DNA of 64,000 nt, from positions 1 through 64,000 of the forward strand of contig NZ_JPGL01000031.1 of the NCBI RefSeq assembly GCF_000732615.1. The letters are read 5' to 3'. The position numbers were made by a program, and so were the translations under genes. Positions 16,487 through 24,991 of this stretch are shown in pieces. Origin of the DNA: Burkholderia paludis. Lineage in GTDB: Bacteria > Pseudomonadota > Gammaproteobacteria > Burkholderiales > Burkholderiaceae. Below the pieces are notes generated by a model. That model worked only from the letters and a program-made list of their open reading frames with translations. It was not told where the DNA came from and did no database searches. Position 1 is the stretch's first letter. The number at the start of each line of letters is the position of its first letter.

Positions 16487-16768
16487 TCAGCCTGGCGACG
16501 ACGCGGCGGTACTCGATGCGGCCGGGTTCACCGCGGACTTCGCGTCGTCGTCGTCGGGCGGGTAGTGCACGACGGGCGGCGCGAGCGGCGCGGCATCGGA
16601 TGCGGCGGCGTTCGCGGCCGCATCGCTGTTGAATGCGCTGGCGGAGCCGGCCGATGCGCCGGCCTGCTGCGAGGCGCCGGTCGCGTTGGCGTCGTGCGGC
16701 GCGTCGTCGCTGCAGGCGGCGACCAACGCGGCGGCACAAAGAACGGCGACGGCGGAAACGCGACGCAT
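16487..16768 (-). CDS. small lipoprotein, Ala-rich, function unknown
   Basis: I do not recognise a family. The 93-aa precursor has a basic n-region and a lipobox LVAAC with Cys19, so it should be lipid-anchored. The mature part of about 75 residues is low complexity (Ala, Ser, Asp, Pro), with a PPDDDDAK acidic patch near 70-77. The ribosome binding site AGGAG precedes the ATG by six bases. It lies 46 bp upstream of phospholipase C on the same strand and may be co-transcribed with it. A role in retention or secretion of the enzyme is only a guess from position. Confidence 0.75.
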   Translation of the reverse strand: MRRVSAVAVLCAAALVAACSDDAPHDANATGASQQAGASAGSASAFNSDAAANAAASDAAPLAPPVVHYPPDDDDAKSAVNPAASSTAASSPG

Positions 16769-17013
16769 GACTTCTCTCCTGGCAGGCTGATCGGGAAACG
16801 TTTTCGAGTATGCCGACGCGATGCGACGTTTCGGTGAATCGTTTGCGACTGCCGCGTGATCGCGGGGCGGCAATATTTCCCGGCATGCGATGCGGGCCGG
16901 GCACTTTTACGCGGACGCGCGATGCGACGCGCGGCGGGGCGCGCCGTGTCCGGATTCGTTCGGATAACGTATTTCATACACGTCCAATTGTCATGTCATG
17001 CCGCTTTCGCTTG

Positions 17014-17032
17014 AATGAGAGTCGTTCTCATT
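17014..17032. promoter_or_regulatory. Fur-box-like operator
   Basis: AATGAGA and TCTCATT form a perfect 7-bp inverted repeat around a 5-nt centre, a 19-bp site close in shape to the Fur consensus. It ends 11 bases before the ATG of a TonB-dependent siderophore receptor, overlapping the expected promoter/ribosome-binding region. Iron repression of the receptor is the natural reading. Confidence 0.75.
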
Positions 17033-17043
17033 GGTGAGGTGAA

Positions 17044-19254
17044 ATGGACATGACCCGTTCGATCCTGTCGAGCGCGACGCCGCCGCGTCGCGCGACGACT
17101 TCCGTCGCATTCGCGATGATGACCTGTGCGTCCGTGCCTGCGGGCGCGGAAGAGGCCGAGCCGTCCCGGCAGGCGCCGCACCTGAATCCGATCGTCGTGC
17201 AGGGCGATCGCGACGCCGGTTCGCGCGTCGACAGCTCGGGCTCCGCGAAATACGCGATTCCGCTGCTCGACGTGCCGCAGACGATCACCGTCGTGCCGCG
17301 CACGGTGCTCGACGAGCAGCAGGCCACGAGCCTGCGCGAAGCGCTGGCCAACGTGGCCGGCATCACGTTCAACGCGGGCGAGGGCGGCGGCGGGTCCGGC
17401 GACCTGTTCAACATTCGCGGTTTCGGCGCGAACGCGAACCTGCAGCTCGACGGCTTGCGCGACAGCGCGCAGAACAACCGCAGCGACCTGTTCAATCTCG
17501 AGGCGGTCGAGGTGATCAAGGGGCCGAATTCGGTGTTCGGCGGCGCGGGTACGACGGGCGGGTCGGTGAACCTGATCAGCAAGACGCCGAAGGCCGGGGC
17601 GTTCGTCGAGGCCGGGACGGTGCTCGGCACGTCCGGCTACCGGCGCGTGACGCTCGACGCGAACCGGCCGCTGCCGGGCAGCGACGGCAAGGCCGTATTC
17701 CGGCTGAACGCGATGGCGCACGTGAACGACGTGCCCGGGCGCGACGACATCCGCAAGCGGCGCTGGGGCGTCGCGCCGTCGGTCGCGTTCGGCCTCGGCA
17801 CGCCCACGCGCGTGACGCTCGGCTATTTCCACCAGTACGACAACAACCTGCCCGACTACGGGCTTCCCGCACGGGACGGCCAGGTGCTGGGCGGCGTGGC
17901 GCGCGACAGTTATTTCGGCTGGCGCAACCTGGATCGCGAGCGCATCGAATCCGACACGTTCACCGTGAAGGCCGAGCACGATGTTTCGCCGGGCCTGAAG
18001 CTGCAGAACCTGAGCCGCTATGCGCACCTGCATCGCGACACGGTGATTTCCGCATCGCACGTGAATCTCGACGGCTTGCCGCCCGGGCGCTACAAGCCGG
18101 CCGGGCCGCAGGGCTACGGGCGCGATTCGTCCACCTCGATGTGGGCGAACCAGACGAACGTGACGAGCGAGTTCGGTACGTTCGGCGTCGGTCACACGCT
18201 CGTCGCGGGCTTCGAGCTGTCGCGCGAGACGTACGGGCGCACGACCTATTCGTACGGGCTGGCGCGCTATTTCCCGGCGGACGGCTATGCGTTGTCCGCG
18301 CCGCCCGGTTACTGGGCCGGCCCCGCGCAGCGGCAGGACAGCGGGCGCAACGACACGGCGCTCGACGTGAAGGCGCTCTACGCGTTCGACACGATCTCGT
18401 TCGGCGAGCACTGGGATCTCGACGTCGGGCTGCGCCACGACTGGATCGACGGCTGGTCGCGGAGCACGCCGGCCGGCAAGCCGACCGAGCGCGCGGACAG
18501 CACCGACCGGCATTTCAGCACGCGCGCGGGGCTGGTGTTCAAGCCGACCGCGAACGGCCGCGTGTACGTCGCGTACGGCACGTCGTTCAATCCGTCGGCC
18601 GAGTTTCTGGTGACGACGGGGTCCGGCGTGAGCGCGGAGACGGGCGGTCTCGCGCCGGAGAAGAACGAGAGCGTCGAACTCGGCGCGAAGTGGGAGGGCC
18701 TCGCGGGCCTCGCGCTGAATGCCGCGCTGTTCCAGACGCAAAAGAACAACGCGCGCGAGCGGATGGCGGACGGCAGCTACCAGATGGCCGGCAAGCAGCG
18801 CGTGCGCGGGTTCGAGCTCGGCGCGGCGGGCAAGGTCACGCCGGGTTGGGACGTCTTCGCGAACTACACGTACCTGGCGAGCGTCACGCTGCGTTCGCCG
18901 TCGTCGCCGCGCCGCGACGGGCAGGCGCTCGGCAACACGCCGCGCCATGCGTTCAACCTGTGGACGACCTACCGGTTGCCGGCCGGCTGGACGATCGGCT
19001 ATGGCTCGCATTTCGTCGGCCGGCGCAACGTGACCTCGGAGGGCAACGGCACGCTCGGCGCGTACTGGGTGCACAACCTGATGGCCAGCTACGAGGTGAG
19101 CCGGCGGCTGCGGTTCCAGCTCAACGTCGACAACCTGTTCGACCGCGCGTATGTCGAGCGCGTGCGGCAGCAGGCGGGCAGCGCATCGCGCTCGTCGGCG
19201 GTCGAGCTGGGCGACGGGCGCTCGGCGATGCTGTCCGCCGTCTACCGGTTCTGA
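17044..19254 (+). CDS. TonB-dependent siderophore receptor
   Basis: Outer membrane receptor of 736 aa. A signal peptide (about 1-35, ending PAGAEEA) is followed by a plug domain (about 60-190) with PLLDVPQTITVVPRTVLDEQ and the IKGPNSVFGG motif. A 22-stranded barrel completes it, ending in the canonical C-terminal Phe (LSAVYRF). Sequence style is that of the catecholate/hydroxamate (Fiu/FhuE-like) group; the ligand cannot be read from sequence. The Fur-box-like dyad just upstream predicts induction under low iron. No siderophore biosynthesis gene is near, so it may take up a siderophore made elsewhere or by other microbes. The neighbouring MFS gene converges with it only seven bases away. Confidence 0.93.
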   Translation: MDMTRSILSSATPPRRATTSVAFAMMTCASVPAGAEEAEPSRQAPHLNPIVVQGDRDAGSRVDSSGSAKYAIPLLDVPQTITVVPRTVLDEQQATSLREALANVAGITFNAGEGGGGSGDLFNIRGFGANANLQLDGLRDSAQNNRSDLFNLEAVEVIKGPNSVFGGAGTTGGSVNLISKTPKAGAFVEAGTVLGTSGYRRVTLDANRPLPGSDGKAVFRLNAMAHVNDVPGRDDIRKRRWGVAPSVAFGLGTPTRVTLGYFHQYDNNLPDYGLPARDGQVLGGVARDSYFGWRNLDRERIESDTFTVKAEHDVSPGLKLQNLSRYAHLHRDTVISASHVNLDGLPPGRYKPAGPQGYGRDSSTSMWANQTNVTSEFGTFGVGHTLVAGFELSRETYGRTTYSYGLARYFPADGYALSAPPGYWAGPAQRQDSGRNDTALDVKALYAFDTISFGEHWDLDVGLRHDWIDGWSRSTPAGKPTERADSTDRHFSTRAGLVFKPTANGRVYVAYGTSFNPSAEFLVTTGSGVSAETGGLAPEKNESVELGAKWEGLAGLALNAALFQTQKNNARERMADGSYQMAGKQRVRGFELGAAGKVTPGWDVFANYTYLASVTLRSPSSPRRDGQALGNTPRHAFNLWTTYRLPAGWTIGYGSHFVGRRNVTSEGNGTLGAYWVHNLMASYEVSRRLRFQLNVDNLFDRAYVERVRQQAGSASRSSAVELGDGRSAMLSAVYRF

Positions 19255-19261
19255 GCAGACC

Positions 19262-20533
19262 CTAGCGCGACCGCGGGAACAGCGGCAGCGTCGCGCCCGC
19301 GCAGGCGGCCGCGGCGAGCCACACGACGCTCCATGACGCATGCGCCAGCAGCAGCGGAATCGCGAGCGGCGTCGCGAACAGCCCGAGGTAGACGATCGTG
19401 TTCGCCATCCCGAGCGCGGTGCCCGCGTGGTTCGCGCCCGCGAGCGTCGCGAGTTCCGTGTACGCGACGCCGTGCCACGCCGATACGCAGATGCCCGCGA
19501 ATACGAGAATCGCGACGATCGCGGCGAGCGGCACGTGCGGGCTGCCGGCCGTCGCGGCGGCGAGCAGCGCGAACGAGCCCGTCGCGACGTAGACGGAACC
19601 GCGCAGGTACGCGCGCCGGTTGCCGTGCCGGTCGGTATGGCGGCCGCTCCAGACGCGCATCGCCATCGCGCCGAGCTGCAGCACGACCATCGCCGTGCTG
19701 ATGCCGGCGAGCCCGAGCCGGCCGAAGTCGTGCAGGAACACCGTCGCGAACGTGAGTACCGCGAACTGCGGCGCGCACAGCAGGCCGATGCCGAACACGA
19801 TGCGCCATACGGGGCCGCTCGCGAGCGGGTTGCGGGCGTTCCGGGCGGGCGGCGGCGTGGCGGGGCGATGCGTGGCGAGCGGCGCGTCGGCAGGCTCGGC
19901 GGGCGGTTCGCGCAGCCAGCGCCAGGTGAGCACGGCCGATCCCGCGCACATCAGCATCAGCGCACCGAACACCGCGGCGAAACCGGAATGCGACGCGAGC
20001 GACGGCAGCAGCGCCGCGCCGACGCCGCCGCCGAGCGGCACGGCCGTCTGGCGGATGCTCATCGCGAGCCCGCGCTCGCGTTCGCCGAACCAGCGCATCA
20101 CCGCGCGTCCGCTCGATCCGTTCACGCTGCCGCCGAGCAGGCCGACACAGCACATTGCCGCGACGACGTGCATCAACGGCGGCACCGTGTGCGAGGTCGG
20201 GACGATCGTGCATACCATCAGCGCGAGCATCGCGGCCGTCGCGACGAGCCCGGTCAGCAGCACGCGCCGATCGCCGAAGCGATCGGCGGCGATTCCCCAC
20301 GGCAACTCGGACAGCGCGACGCCGAAGCCAAGCGCGCCGAGCACGAGGCCGAGCGCGCCGTTATCGAGGCGATAGGCCGTGCGCATCCACACGGCTGTGG
20401 TCGGAATGCCCGCCGCGGCGGCGGAGAAGCTCATGTTCGCGGCGACGCCGGCCGCCAGCACGCGCCAGCGATGAGCCGGGCCGCGCACGTCGCGGGCAGA
20501 CGGGGAGGGGGAAGCGATGCAGGAGGTATCCAT
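19262..20533 (-). CDS. MFS transporter
   Basis: Major facilitator permease of 423 aa with twelve hydrophobic segments. The loop 2-3 motif GIAADRFGDRRVLLTG (about 80-95) and a second half starting with WSGRHTDRHGNRR fit the family. The chosen ATG is the only one that precedes the first membrane segment closely. It is divergent from a LysR regulator 97 bp away, a classic regulator-exporter pair. Substrate unknown. The 3' end is only seven bases from the TonB receptor stop, leaving no room for separate terminators. Confidence 0.9.
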   Translation of the reverse strand: MDTSCIASPSPSARDVRGPAHRWRVLAAGVAANMSFSAAAAGIPTTAVWMRTAYRLDNGALGLVLGALGFGVALSELPWGIAADRFGDRRVLLTGLVATAAMLALMVCTIVPTSHTVPPLMHVVAAMCCVGLLGGSVNGSSGRAVMRWFGERERGLAMSIRQTAVPLGGGVGAALLPSLASHSGFAAVFGALMLMCAGSAVLTWRWLREPPAEPADAPLATHRPATPPPARNARNPLASGPVWRIVFGIGLLCAPQFAVLTFATVFLHDFGRLGLAGISTAMVVLQLGAMAMRVWSGRHTDRHGNRRAYLRGSVYVATGSFALLAAATAGSPHVPLAAIVAILVFAGICVSAWHGVAYTELATLAGANHAGTALGMANTIVYLGLFATPLAIPLLLAHASWSVVWLAAAACAGATLPLFPRSR

Positions 20534-20630
20534 GACGGCAGGCCCGGTTGGAAATTGACAGGCACAGTCTGGCGGCCTACATTCATCCTGAAAATCGGAA
20601 AGTTTCGTATAAATCGTTCGATAAAACAGG

Positions 20631-21695
20631 ATGATCGATATGTCCGGACACGATCTCGCGCGCGGTGGCGAGCCGCTGGCGCTGGCCGAGGCTGCGCTGG
20701 CGCGGCCCAACTTTGACGTGGCGGCGCTGCGCAGTCTCGTCGCGGGCGTGGATCTCGGCAGTTTCGCGAAGGCGGCCGACCGTGTCGCGCGCTCGTCGTC
20801 GGCGGTGAGCGCGCAGATCCGCAAGCTTGAGGAGCAGGCGGGCACGCCGTTGTTCGTGAAGGCCGGGCGCGGGCTCGCGCTGACCGATGCCGGCGACGCG
20901 ATGCTGCGCTATGCGCGGCGGATGGTCGAGCTGAACGACGAAGCGGCGGCGGCCGTGCGCGGCGTGAATCTCGACGGCTGGGTGCGCGTCGGGCTGCAGG
21001 AGGATTTCGGCGAGGCGATCCTGCCCGACGTGCTCGGGCGCTTCGCGCGCGCGCATCCGAAGGTGAGGATCGAGGCGCGCGTGGCGCGCAATGCCGACCT
21101 GCTCGACCGGCTCGATGCGAATCAGCTCGATCTGGCGCTGGTGTGGGGCGATCCGGCGTCGGCGGCGCGGGTGGCGCGGGCGGGCGTCGACAGCGAGACG
21201 ATCGCGCAGGTGCCGATGCAATGGATCGGTGCGACGGGCGCTGGCGGGTTCGGCATGCCGGACGGCGGCGAGGCGGGAGCGGAACACGGTGCGGGGGGGA
21301 CGGGCGGTACAGGCGGCCGTGCCGTGTACTCGCCGGACGAGCCGCTGCCGCTCGTCGTATTCGACCGGCCGTGCCGGTTCTTCGGCGCGGCGACCGATGC
21401 GCTCGACCGTGCGGGCATGCCGTGGCGCATTGCATTCACGACGCCGAGTCTCGCCGGGCTCTGGGCCGCGGCGGCCGCCGGCCTCGGGCTGACGGTGCGC
21501 TCGCATTACGGGCTGCCGGCGTCGGTGCGGGCGCTCGACGCCGCGTCGTGCGGGCTGCCGGCACTGCCGGGCCTGCCGCTGATCCTGCTGCGGCGCGCGT
21601 CGTCGGCGACGCCGACGGTCGACCGGCTCGCGCGGATCGTCACGCAGGCGGTGCGGGATGCGACGGCGCGGGAGGGGGCGGTGCTGGCGGCCTGA
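20631..21695 (+). CDS. LysR-family transcriptional regulator with Gly-rich insertion
   Basis: LysR-type regulator of 354 aa, about 40 longer than usual. The helix-turn-helix (about 30-85) includes FAKAADRVARSSSAVSAQIRKLEEQ and FVKAGRGLALTDAGDAML. The effector domain is interrupted near 204-225 by a low-complexity Gly/Ala insert (GATGAGGFGMPDGGEAGAEHGAGG). That insert accounts for much of the extra length and probably forms a surface loop. Divergent from an MFS transporter, which is the likely target. Two starts (20631 and 20640) are close together and cannot be separated. Confidence 0.9.
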   Translation: MIDMSGHDLARGGEPLALAEAALARPNFDVAALRSLVAGVDLGSFAKAADRVARSSSAVSAQIRKLEEQAGTPLFVKAGRGLALTDAGDAMLRYARRMVELNDEAAAAVRGVNLDGWVRVGLQEDFGEAILPDVLGRFARAHPKVRIEARVARNADLLDRLDANQLDLALVWGDPASAARVARAGVDSETIAQVPMQWIGATGAGGFGMPDGGEAGAEHGAGGTGGTGGRAVYSPDEPLPLVVFDRPCRFFGAATDALDRAGMPWRIAFTTPSLAGLWAAAAAGLGLTVRSHYGLPASVRALDAASCGLPALPGLPLILLRRASSATPTVDRLARIVTQAVRDATAREGAVLAA

Positions 21696-21756
21696 TGCAC
21701 CGTTCGATGGCCGTCGCAGGCTGCGGCACGACCGCCCCTCTCCCGATCGGCCGAAT

Positions 21757-21766
21757 GGATCGATCC
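21757..21766. promoter_or_regulatory. 10-bp palindrome in the vapBC promoter region
   Basis: GGATCGATCC is a perfect 10-bp palindrome 43 bases before the antitoxin ATG. Type II toxin-antitoxin complexes usually repress their own promoter through such a dyad. It is short, so chance occurrence is possible. Confidence 0.35.
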
Positions 21767-21808
21767 GGAGAATCTGACTACAGTGGGGTACCTGAAACGG
21801 AGGTCATC

Positions 21809-22024
21809 ATGCAAAACGCGAACACCACCGGCGCCAACCCGATCGATCCGTCGCAGCGGGCCGACGTCGCGGTTTCCGCCGATGGAGATGGGGTATCCGC
21901 CGATCGGCACACGGTCGCGAGGCTGCCGGTTCGGTTCGGAGTCCTGCAAGGTCAGGCCTGGATCGCCGACGACTTCGACGCACCGCTGCCCGATGAACTG
22001 CTGGATGCGTTCGAAGGACGCTGA
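21809..22024 (+). CDS. vapB: VapB-type antitoxin, short
   Basis: Antitoxin of 71 aa for the overlapping PIN toxin. The C-terminal part, WIADDFDAPLPDELLDAFEG (51-70), matches the toxin-binding tail seen in antitoxins of this VapC group. The N-terminal 40 residues look unstructured (MQNANTTGANPIDPS...) and show no clear AbrB, RHH or Phd DNA-binding fold. It may thus be shortened or belong to a variant class. The ribosome binding site GGAGG lies five bases before the ATG. Its TGA overlaps the toxin ATG by one base (TGATG), which couples translation. Confidence 0.75.
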   Translation: MQNANTTGANPIDPSQRADVAVSADGDGVSADRHTVARLPVRFGVLQGQAWIADDFDAPLPDELLDAFEGR

Positions 22025-22404
22025 TGCGGCTGTTGCTCGATACGCACGTCTTTCTGTGGATCGTGACCAACGACCCGAAGCTCAGCGCACGAGCGCGCAA
22101 GCTGATCTCGGCTGCCGACGAACGCTTCGTCAGCAGCGCGAGTATCTGGGAGGTCGCCATCAAGTCCGGCCTGGGCAAGCTCGACATCGACGTGAACAGG
22201 CTGATCCGCGCCATCGGCGCAAGCGGGATTCGCGAACTGCCGGTTCGGGCCGTACATGGTGCGGCAGTCCGTGATTTGCCGCACCATCATCGCGATCCGT
22301 TCGACCGCCTGCTGGTCGCGCAGGCCCGGCATGAGCCGCTTCAGCTCGTGACGGCCGATGCGCATCTTGCGCGATATGGCCTGTCTCTGGTGTTGACAGT
22401 CTGA
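22024..22404 (+). CDS. vapC: VapC toxin, PIN-domain ribonuclease
   Basis: PIN-fold endoribonuclease of 126 aa. The acidic metal site is complete: D6 in LLLDTHVFLW, E43 in ASIWEVAIKS, D94 in RDPFDRLLVAQA and D112 in TADAHLA. VapC toxins cleave tRNA or rRNA when the antitoxin is degraded. Length is typical. It starts inside the stop codon of the antitoxin gene. The pair lies between a LysR gene and a convergent lyase gene, with no mobile-element remnants visible. Confidence 0.92.
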   Translation: MRLLLDTHVFLWIVTNDPKLSARARKLISAADERFVSSASIWEVAIKSGLGKLDIDVNRLIRAIGASGIRELPVRAVHGAAVRDLPHHHRDPFDRLLVAQARHEPLQLVTADAHLARYGLSLVLTV

Positions 22405-22458
22405 AATAGTCTGCCGGGTCCGAATTCATCGCTCGCCCCTGCCTCGCGGCGGAACGGC

Positions 22459-23352
22459 TCATGCCGCCGCGATAGCCGGCTCGCTTTCGTCGAGTGCGGC
22501 AAGGCAGGCGGCCAGCTGCGCCCGCACCCCGTCGCTCGCCGGCACGAACGGCAGCCGTAACCCGTCTTCGCACCAGCCTTGCGCGGCGAGCACGGCCTTC
22601 ACCGGCGCCGGGTTCGGCTCCGCGAACAGCGCCGCGACGAGCGGCTGCAACGCGACCGACAGGCGCCGCGCCTCGGCGAGCCGGCCGTCGCGCAGCAGCG
22701 CATGGATGCGCACATGCCATTCGGGCAGCACGTGCGCGCTGCTTGCGATCGCCCCGTGTGCGCCGACGCACATCGCCGCGAAATTCTGGCTGTCGTCGCC
22801 GGACAGGATCGCGAGCGGCGTGTCGTGCACGAGCCGGCTCATCCGGTCGAGCGTGCCGCCGCATTCCTTGACGCCGGCGACGCGCGGGTCGCGCGCGAGC
22901 GCCTGCAGCGTTTCCAGTTCGACGTTCACGCCGGTACGGTACGGGATGTTGTAGACGAGCACGGGCAGGTCGGCGGCGTCGACGATCGCCTCGACATGGC
23001 GGCGGATGCCGTCCTGCGTCGGCCGCACGTACACGGGCGGCGTGACGAGCAGCCCGTCGGGCCGCAGCGCCGCGAGTTCGCGTGCGCGGGCGGCCGCGAA
23101 ATGCGTCGCGCTCGCGGTCAGCCCGACGACGATCGGCAGTGCGGGCGCCGCGTCGCGCAGCGTCGCGTACACCGCGTCCTGTTCGCGCGCGTCGAGCAGC
23201 ACGCCTTCACCGGTCGTCGCGCCCGCGACGAAGCCGGCGATGCCCGCGCCCGCATAGTGGCGCGCCAGCCGCGCGAGTGCCGCATGGTCGACTTCGCCGT
23301 GGTGGAACGGCGTGATGATCGGCAGCCAGATACCTTCGAAACGTGTGTTCAT
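22459..23352 (-). CDS. dapA: DapA/NAL-family aldolase (dihydrodipicolinate synthase-like)
   Basis: Schiff-base TIM-barrel aldolase of 297 aa. It carries T46-T47 in AGATTGEG, Y108, Y134 in YNIPYRTG and the lysine K162 in AGVKECGG that forms the Schiff base with pyruvate. These fit 4-hydroxy-tetrahydrodipicolinate synthase (lysine and peptidoglycan pathway), but family members act on many 2-oxo acids. The genome probably has another dapA in a conserved site, so this copy may have a different substrate. The start at 23352 has GAGG six bases upstream; an ATG at 23364 lacks one. It converges with vapC. Confidence 0.88.
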   Translation of the reverse strand: MNTRFEGIWLPIITPFHHGEVDHAALARLARHYAGAGIAGFVAGATTGEGVLLDAREQDAVYATLRDAAPALPIVVGLTASATHFAAARARELAALRPDGLLVTPPVYVRPTQDGIRRHVEAIVDAADLPVLVYNIPYRTGVNVELETLQALARDPRVAGVKECGGTLDRMSRLVHDTPLAILSGDDSQNFAAMCVGAHGAIASSAHVLPEWHVRIHALLRDGRLAEARRLSVALQPLVAALFAEPNPAPVKAVLAAQGWCEDGLRLPFVPASDGVRAQLAACLAALDESEPAIAAA

Positions 23353-23491
23353 GCAAAGCCTCATGGTGGAAACGGAGTGGGAAGGAACCGTTCCGCCGGC
23401 GGAGAGCCGGAGCGAGGCGTGCGTGCAAGGAGAAAGAAACGACCTGCGGGCATCCCGTCCGGCATTCGCCTGACGGGACGCGACGTCCCCG

Positions 23492-23587
23492 TCAGTCGAG
23501 GAGTCGTTTTTTCAGTTTCAGCCCGGCCGCGCGCGTACCTGCCGCGACGGCGGCAAGGATCGGGAGCGAACGCAGGGCAGCGGACAT
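23492..23587 (-). CDS. possible 31-aa basic small protein
   Basis: Small open frame on the minus strand, encoding a hydrophobic N-terminal half (SLPILAAVAAGTRAAG) and a basic end (LKLKKRLLD). It reads like a short amphipathic or single-pass membrane peptide. There is no clear ribosome binding site before the ATG, and I recognise no family. It is offered only as a candidate. Confidence 0.22.
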   Translation of the reverse strand: MSAALRSLPILAAVAAGTRAAGLKLKKRLLD

Positions 23588-23693
23588 GGATGGACCGTGA
23601 GTGGGCTGAGCGGCGATCTTAACACCGGATCGGCGGCGTACGCGAGCGCCCGTTGCCGTTTAGCAGAATTCGAGATTTGCTTTCCACGACTGA

Positions 23694-23723
23694 TTGGAAG
23701 GCGCGCCGCGCCCGGCCGCTAGA
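23694..23723 (+). promoter_or_regulatory. putative sigma-70 promoter of the sulfate-binding protein gene
   Basis: TTGGAA (23694-23699) and TAGAAT (23718-23723) are separated by 18 bases, a good sigma-70 pair, about 80 bases before the ATG. Sulfur control through CysB would be expected for such a gene but no site was identified. Confidence 0.5.
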
Positions 23724-23803
23724 ATGCCCGCTTACGTTTCGATGACAGCGCGTACGCGTGCCGTCACGCACATTCACCACCACTGGAAGCGGGGCATATC
23801 ACG

Positions 23804-24823
23804 ATGGCAAGCATCAAGGGGATCGGCCGCTGGCTGCACACGGGCGCGGCGGCCGCGCTGGTCGTGGCGGCGACGGCCGCGCATGCGGACACGTCGATCC
23901 TGAACGTGTCGTACGACGTGACGCGCGAGCTGTACAAGGACATCAACACGAGCTTCGCCGCCGCGTACAAGCAGAAAACGGGCGAGACGGTCACGATCAA
24001 GCAGTCGCACGGCGCGTCGAGCGCGCAGGCGCTGTCGGTGCTGCAGGGGCTGCAGGCCGACGTCGTGACGATGAACCAGCCGAACGACATCGACCTGCTC
24101 GCCGAGCGCGGCCAGTTGCTGCCGAAGGACTGGCGCGCACGCTTCCCCGACAGCAGTTCGCCGTACTCGACGACGATGGTGTTTCTCGTGCGCAAGGGCA
24201 ACCCGAAGGCGATCAAGGACTGGAGCGATCTGGCGAAGCCGGGCGTCCAGGTGATCATCGCGAACCCGAAGACGTCGGGCAACGGCCGCTACGCGTATCT
24301 CGCCGCGTGGGGTTTCCAGAAGCAGAAGGGCGCGACCGACCAGCAGGCGCTCGACTTCGAGAAGGCGATCTTCCGCAACGTACCGGTGCTCGACTCCGGC
24401 GGCCGCGGGGCAACCACGACGTTTACGCAGCGCGGCATCGGCGACGTGCTCGTCACGTTCGAGAACGAAGTCGCGCTGATGGATACCGGCGCATCGGGCG
24501 CGCAGTTCGACGCCGTGTATCCGTCGGCGAGCATCCTCGCGGAGCCGCCCGTCGCCGTCGTCGACAAGGTCGTCGACAAGAAGGGCACGCGCAAGGTCGC
24601 GCAGGCGTATCTCGACTACCTGTACACGCCGGAAGCGCAGGAGATCATCGCGCAGCACCATCTGCGCCCGCGCGACGCGAACGTGCTGAAGAAGCACGCG
24701 GCCGAGTTCAAGGCGCTGAAGACGTTCAGCGTCGAGCAGGTCTTCGGCAGCTGGGCGCATGCGCAAAAGACCCACTTCGCCGACGGCGGCACGTTCGACC
24801 AGGTGATCGTCGACCGCAAGTGA
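23804..24823 (+). CDS. sbp: periplasmic sulfate-binding protein, orphan
   Basis: Periplasmic solute-binding protein of 339 aa for sulfate/thiosulfate ABC import. A signal peptide (about 1-28, ending AHAD) is followed by the Sbp/CysP core. The core starts LNVSYDVTRELYKDIN and contains IKQSHGASSAQA (about 65-76), the anion site segment NPKTSGNGRYAYLAAWG (about 153-169) and GRGATTTF. The permease and ATPase genes (cysT, cysW, cysA) do not follow, so it must share a transporter encoded elsewhere. A hairpin ends the gene. Confidence 0.94.
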   Translation: MASIKGIGRWLHTGAAAALVVAATAAHADTSILNVSYDVTRELYKDINTSFAAAYKQKTGETVTIKQSHGASSAQALSVLQGLQADVVTMNQPNDIDLLAERGQLLPKDWRARFPDSSSPYSTTMVFLVRKGNPKAIKDWSDLAKPGVQVIIANPKTSGNGRYAYLAAWGFQKQKGATDQQALDFEKAIFRNVPVLDSGGRGATTTFTQRGIGDVLVTFENEVALMDTGASGAQFDAVYPSASILAEPPVAVVDKVVDKKGTRKVAQAYLDYLYTPEAQEIIAQHHLRPRDANVLKKHAAEFKALKTFSVEQVFGSWAHAQKTHFADGGTFDQVIVDRK

Positions 24824-24860
24824 GCGCCGCGCCCGCCACGCGCGGGTCGTCACGCTAACG

Positions 24861-24894
24861 ACGCAAACCGGCCGCTTCCGCGGCCGGTTTGCGT
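24861..24894 (+). terminator. strong hairpin after sbp
   Basis: A perfect 15-bp stem, ACGCAAACCGGCCGC (24861-24875) with GCGGCCGGTTTGCGT (24880-24894), closes on the tetraloop TTCC. It lies 37 bases after the stop. No T run follows, so it may act with Rho or as an mRNA 3' stabiliser. Confidence 0.6.
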
Positions 24895-24991
24895 TGCGGC
24901 GCCGGCGGATTTCCGTTCCGAGCCGGCCCGCATTCCCGGCCGCCGGCCGCGCATGCTACGCTCATCGCCTCCCTGCAACCGGCGCCGCGCG

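Larger units (their letters stand above)
23353..23803. other. intergenic region with a possible 31-codon ORF and a promoter
   Basis: A 451-bp gap lies between the divergent DapA-like and sulfate-binding protein genes. It contains the possible micro-ORF at 23492-23587 (-) and the promoter of the sulfate-binding protein gene near 23694-23723. Its left third holds nothing I can name. Confidence 0.45.

Noticed and set aside
23804..24823. First gene of a complete sulfate ABC transporter operon
   Set aside because: The gene is closed by a hairpin and followed by a potassium channel; no permease or ATPase gene is present.
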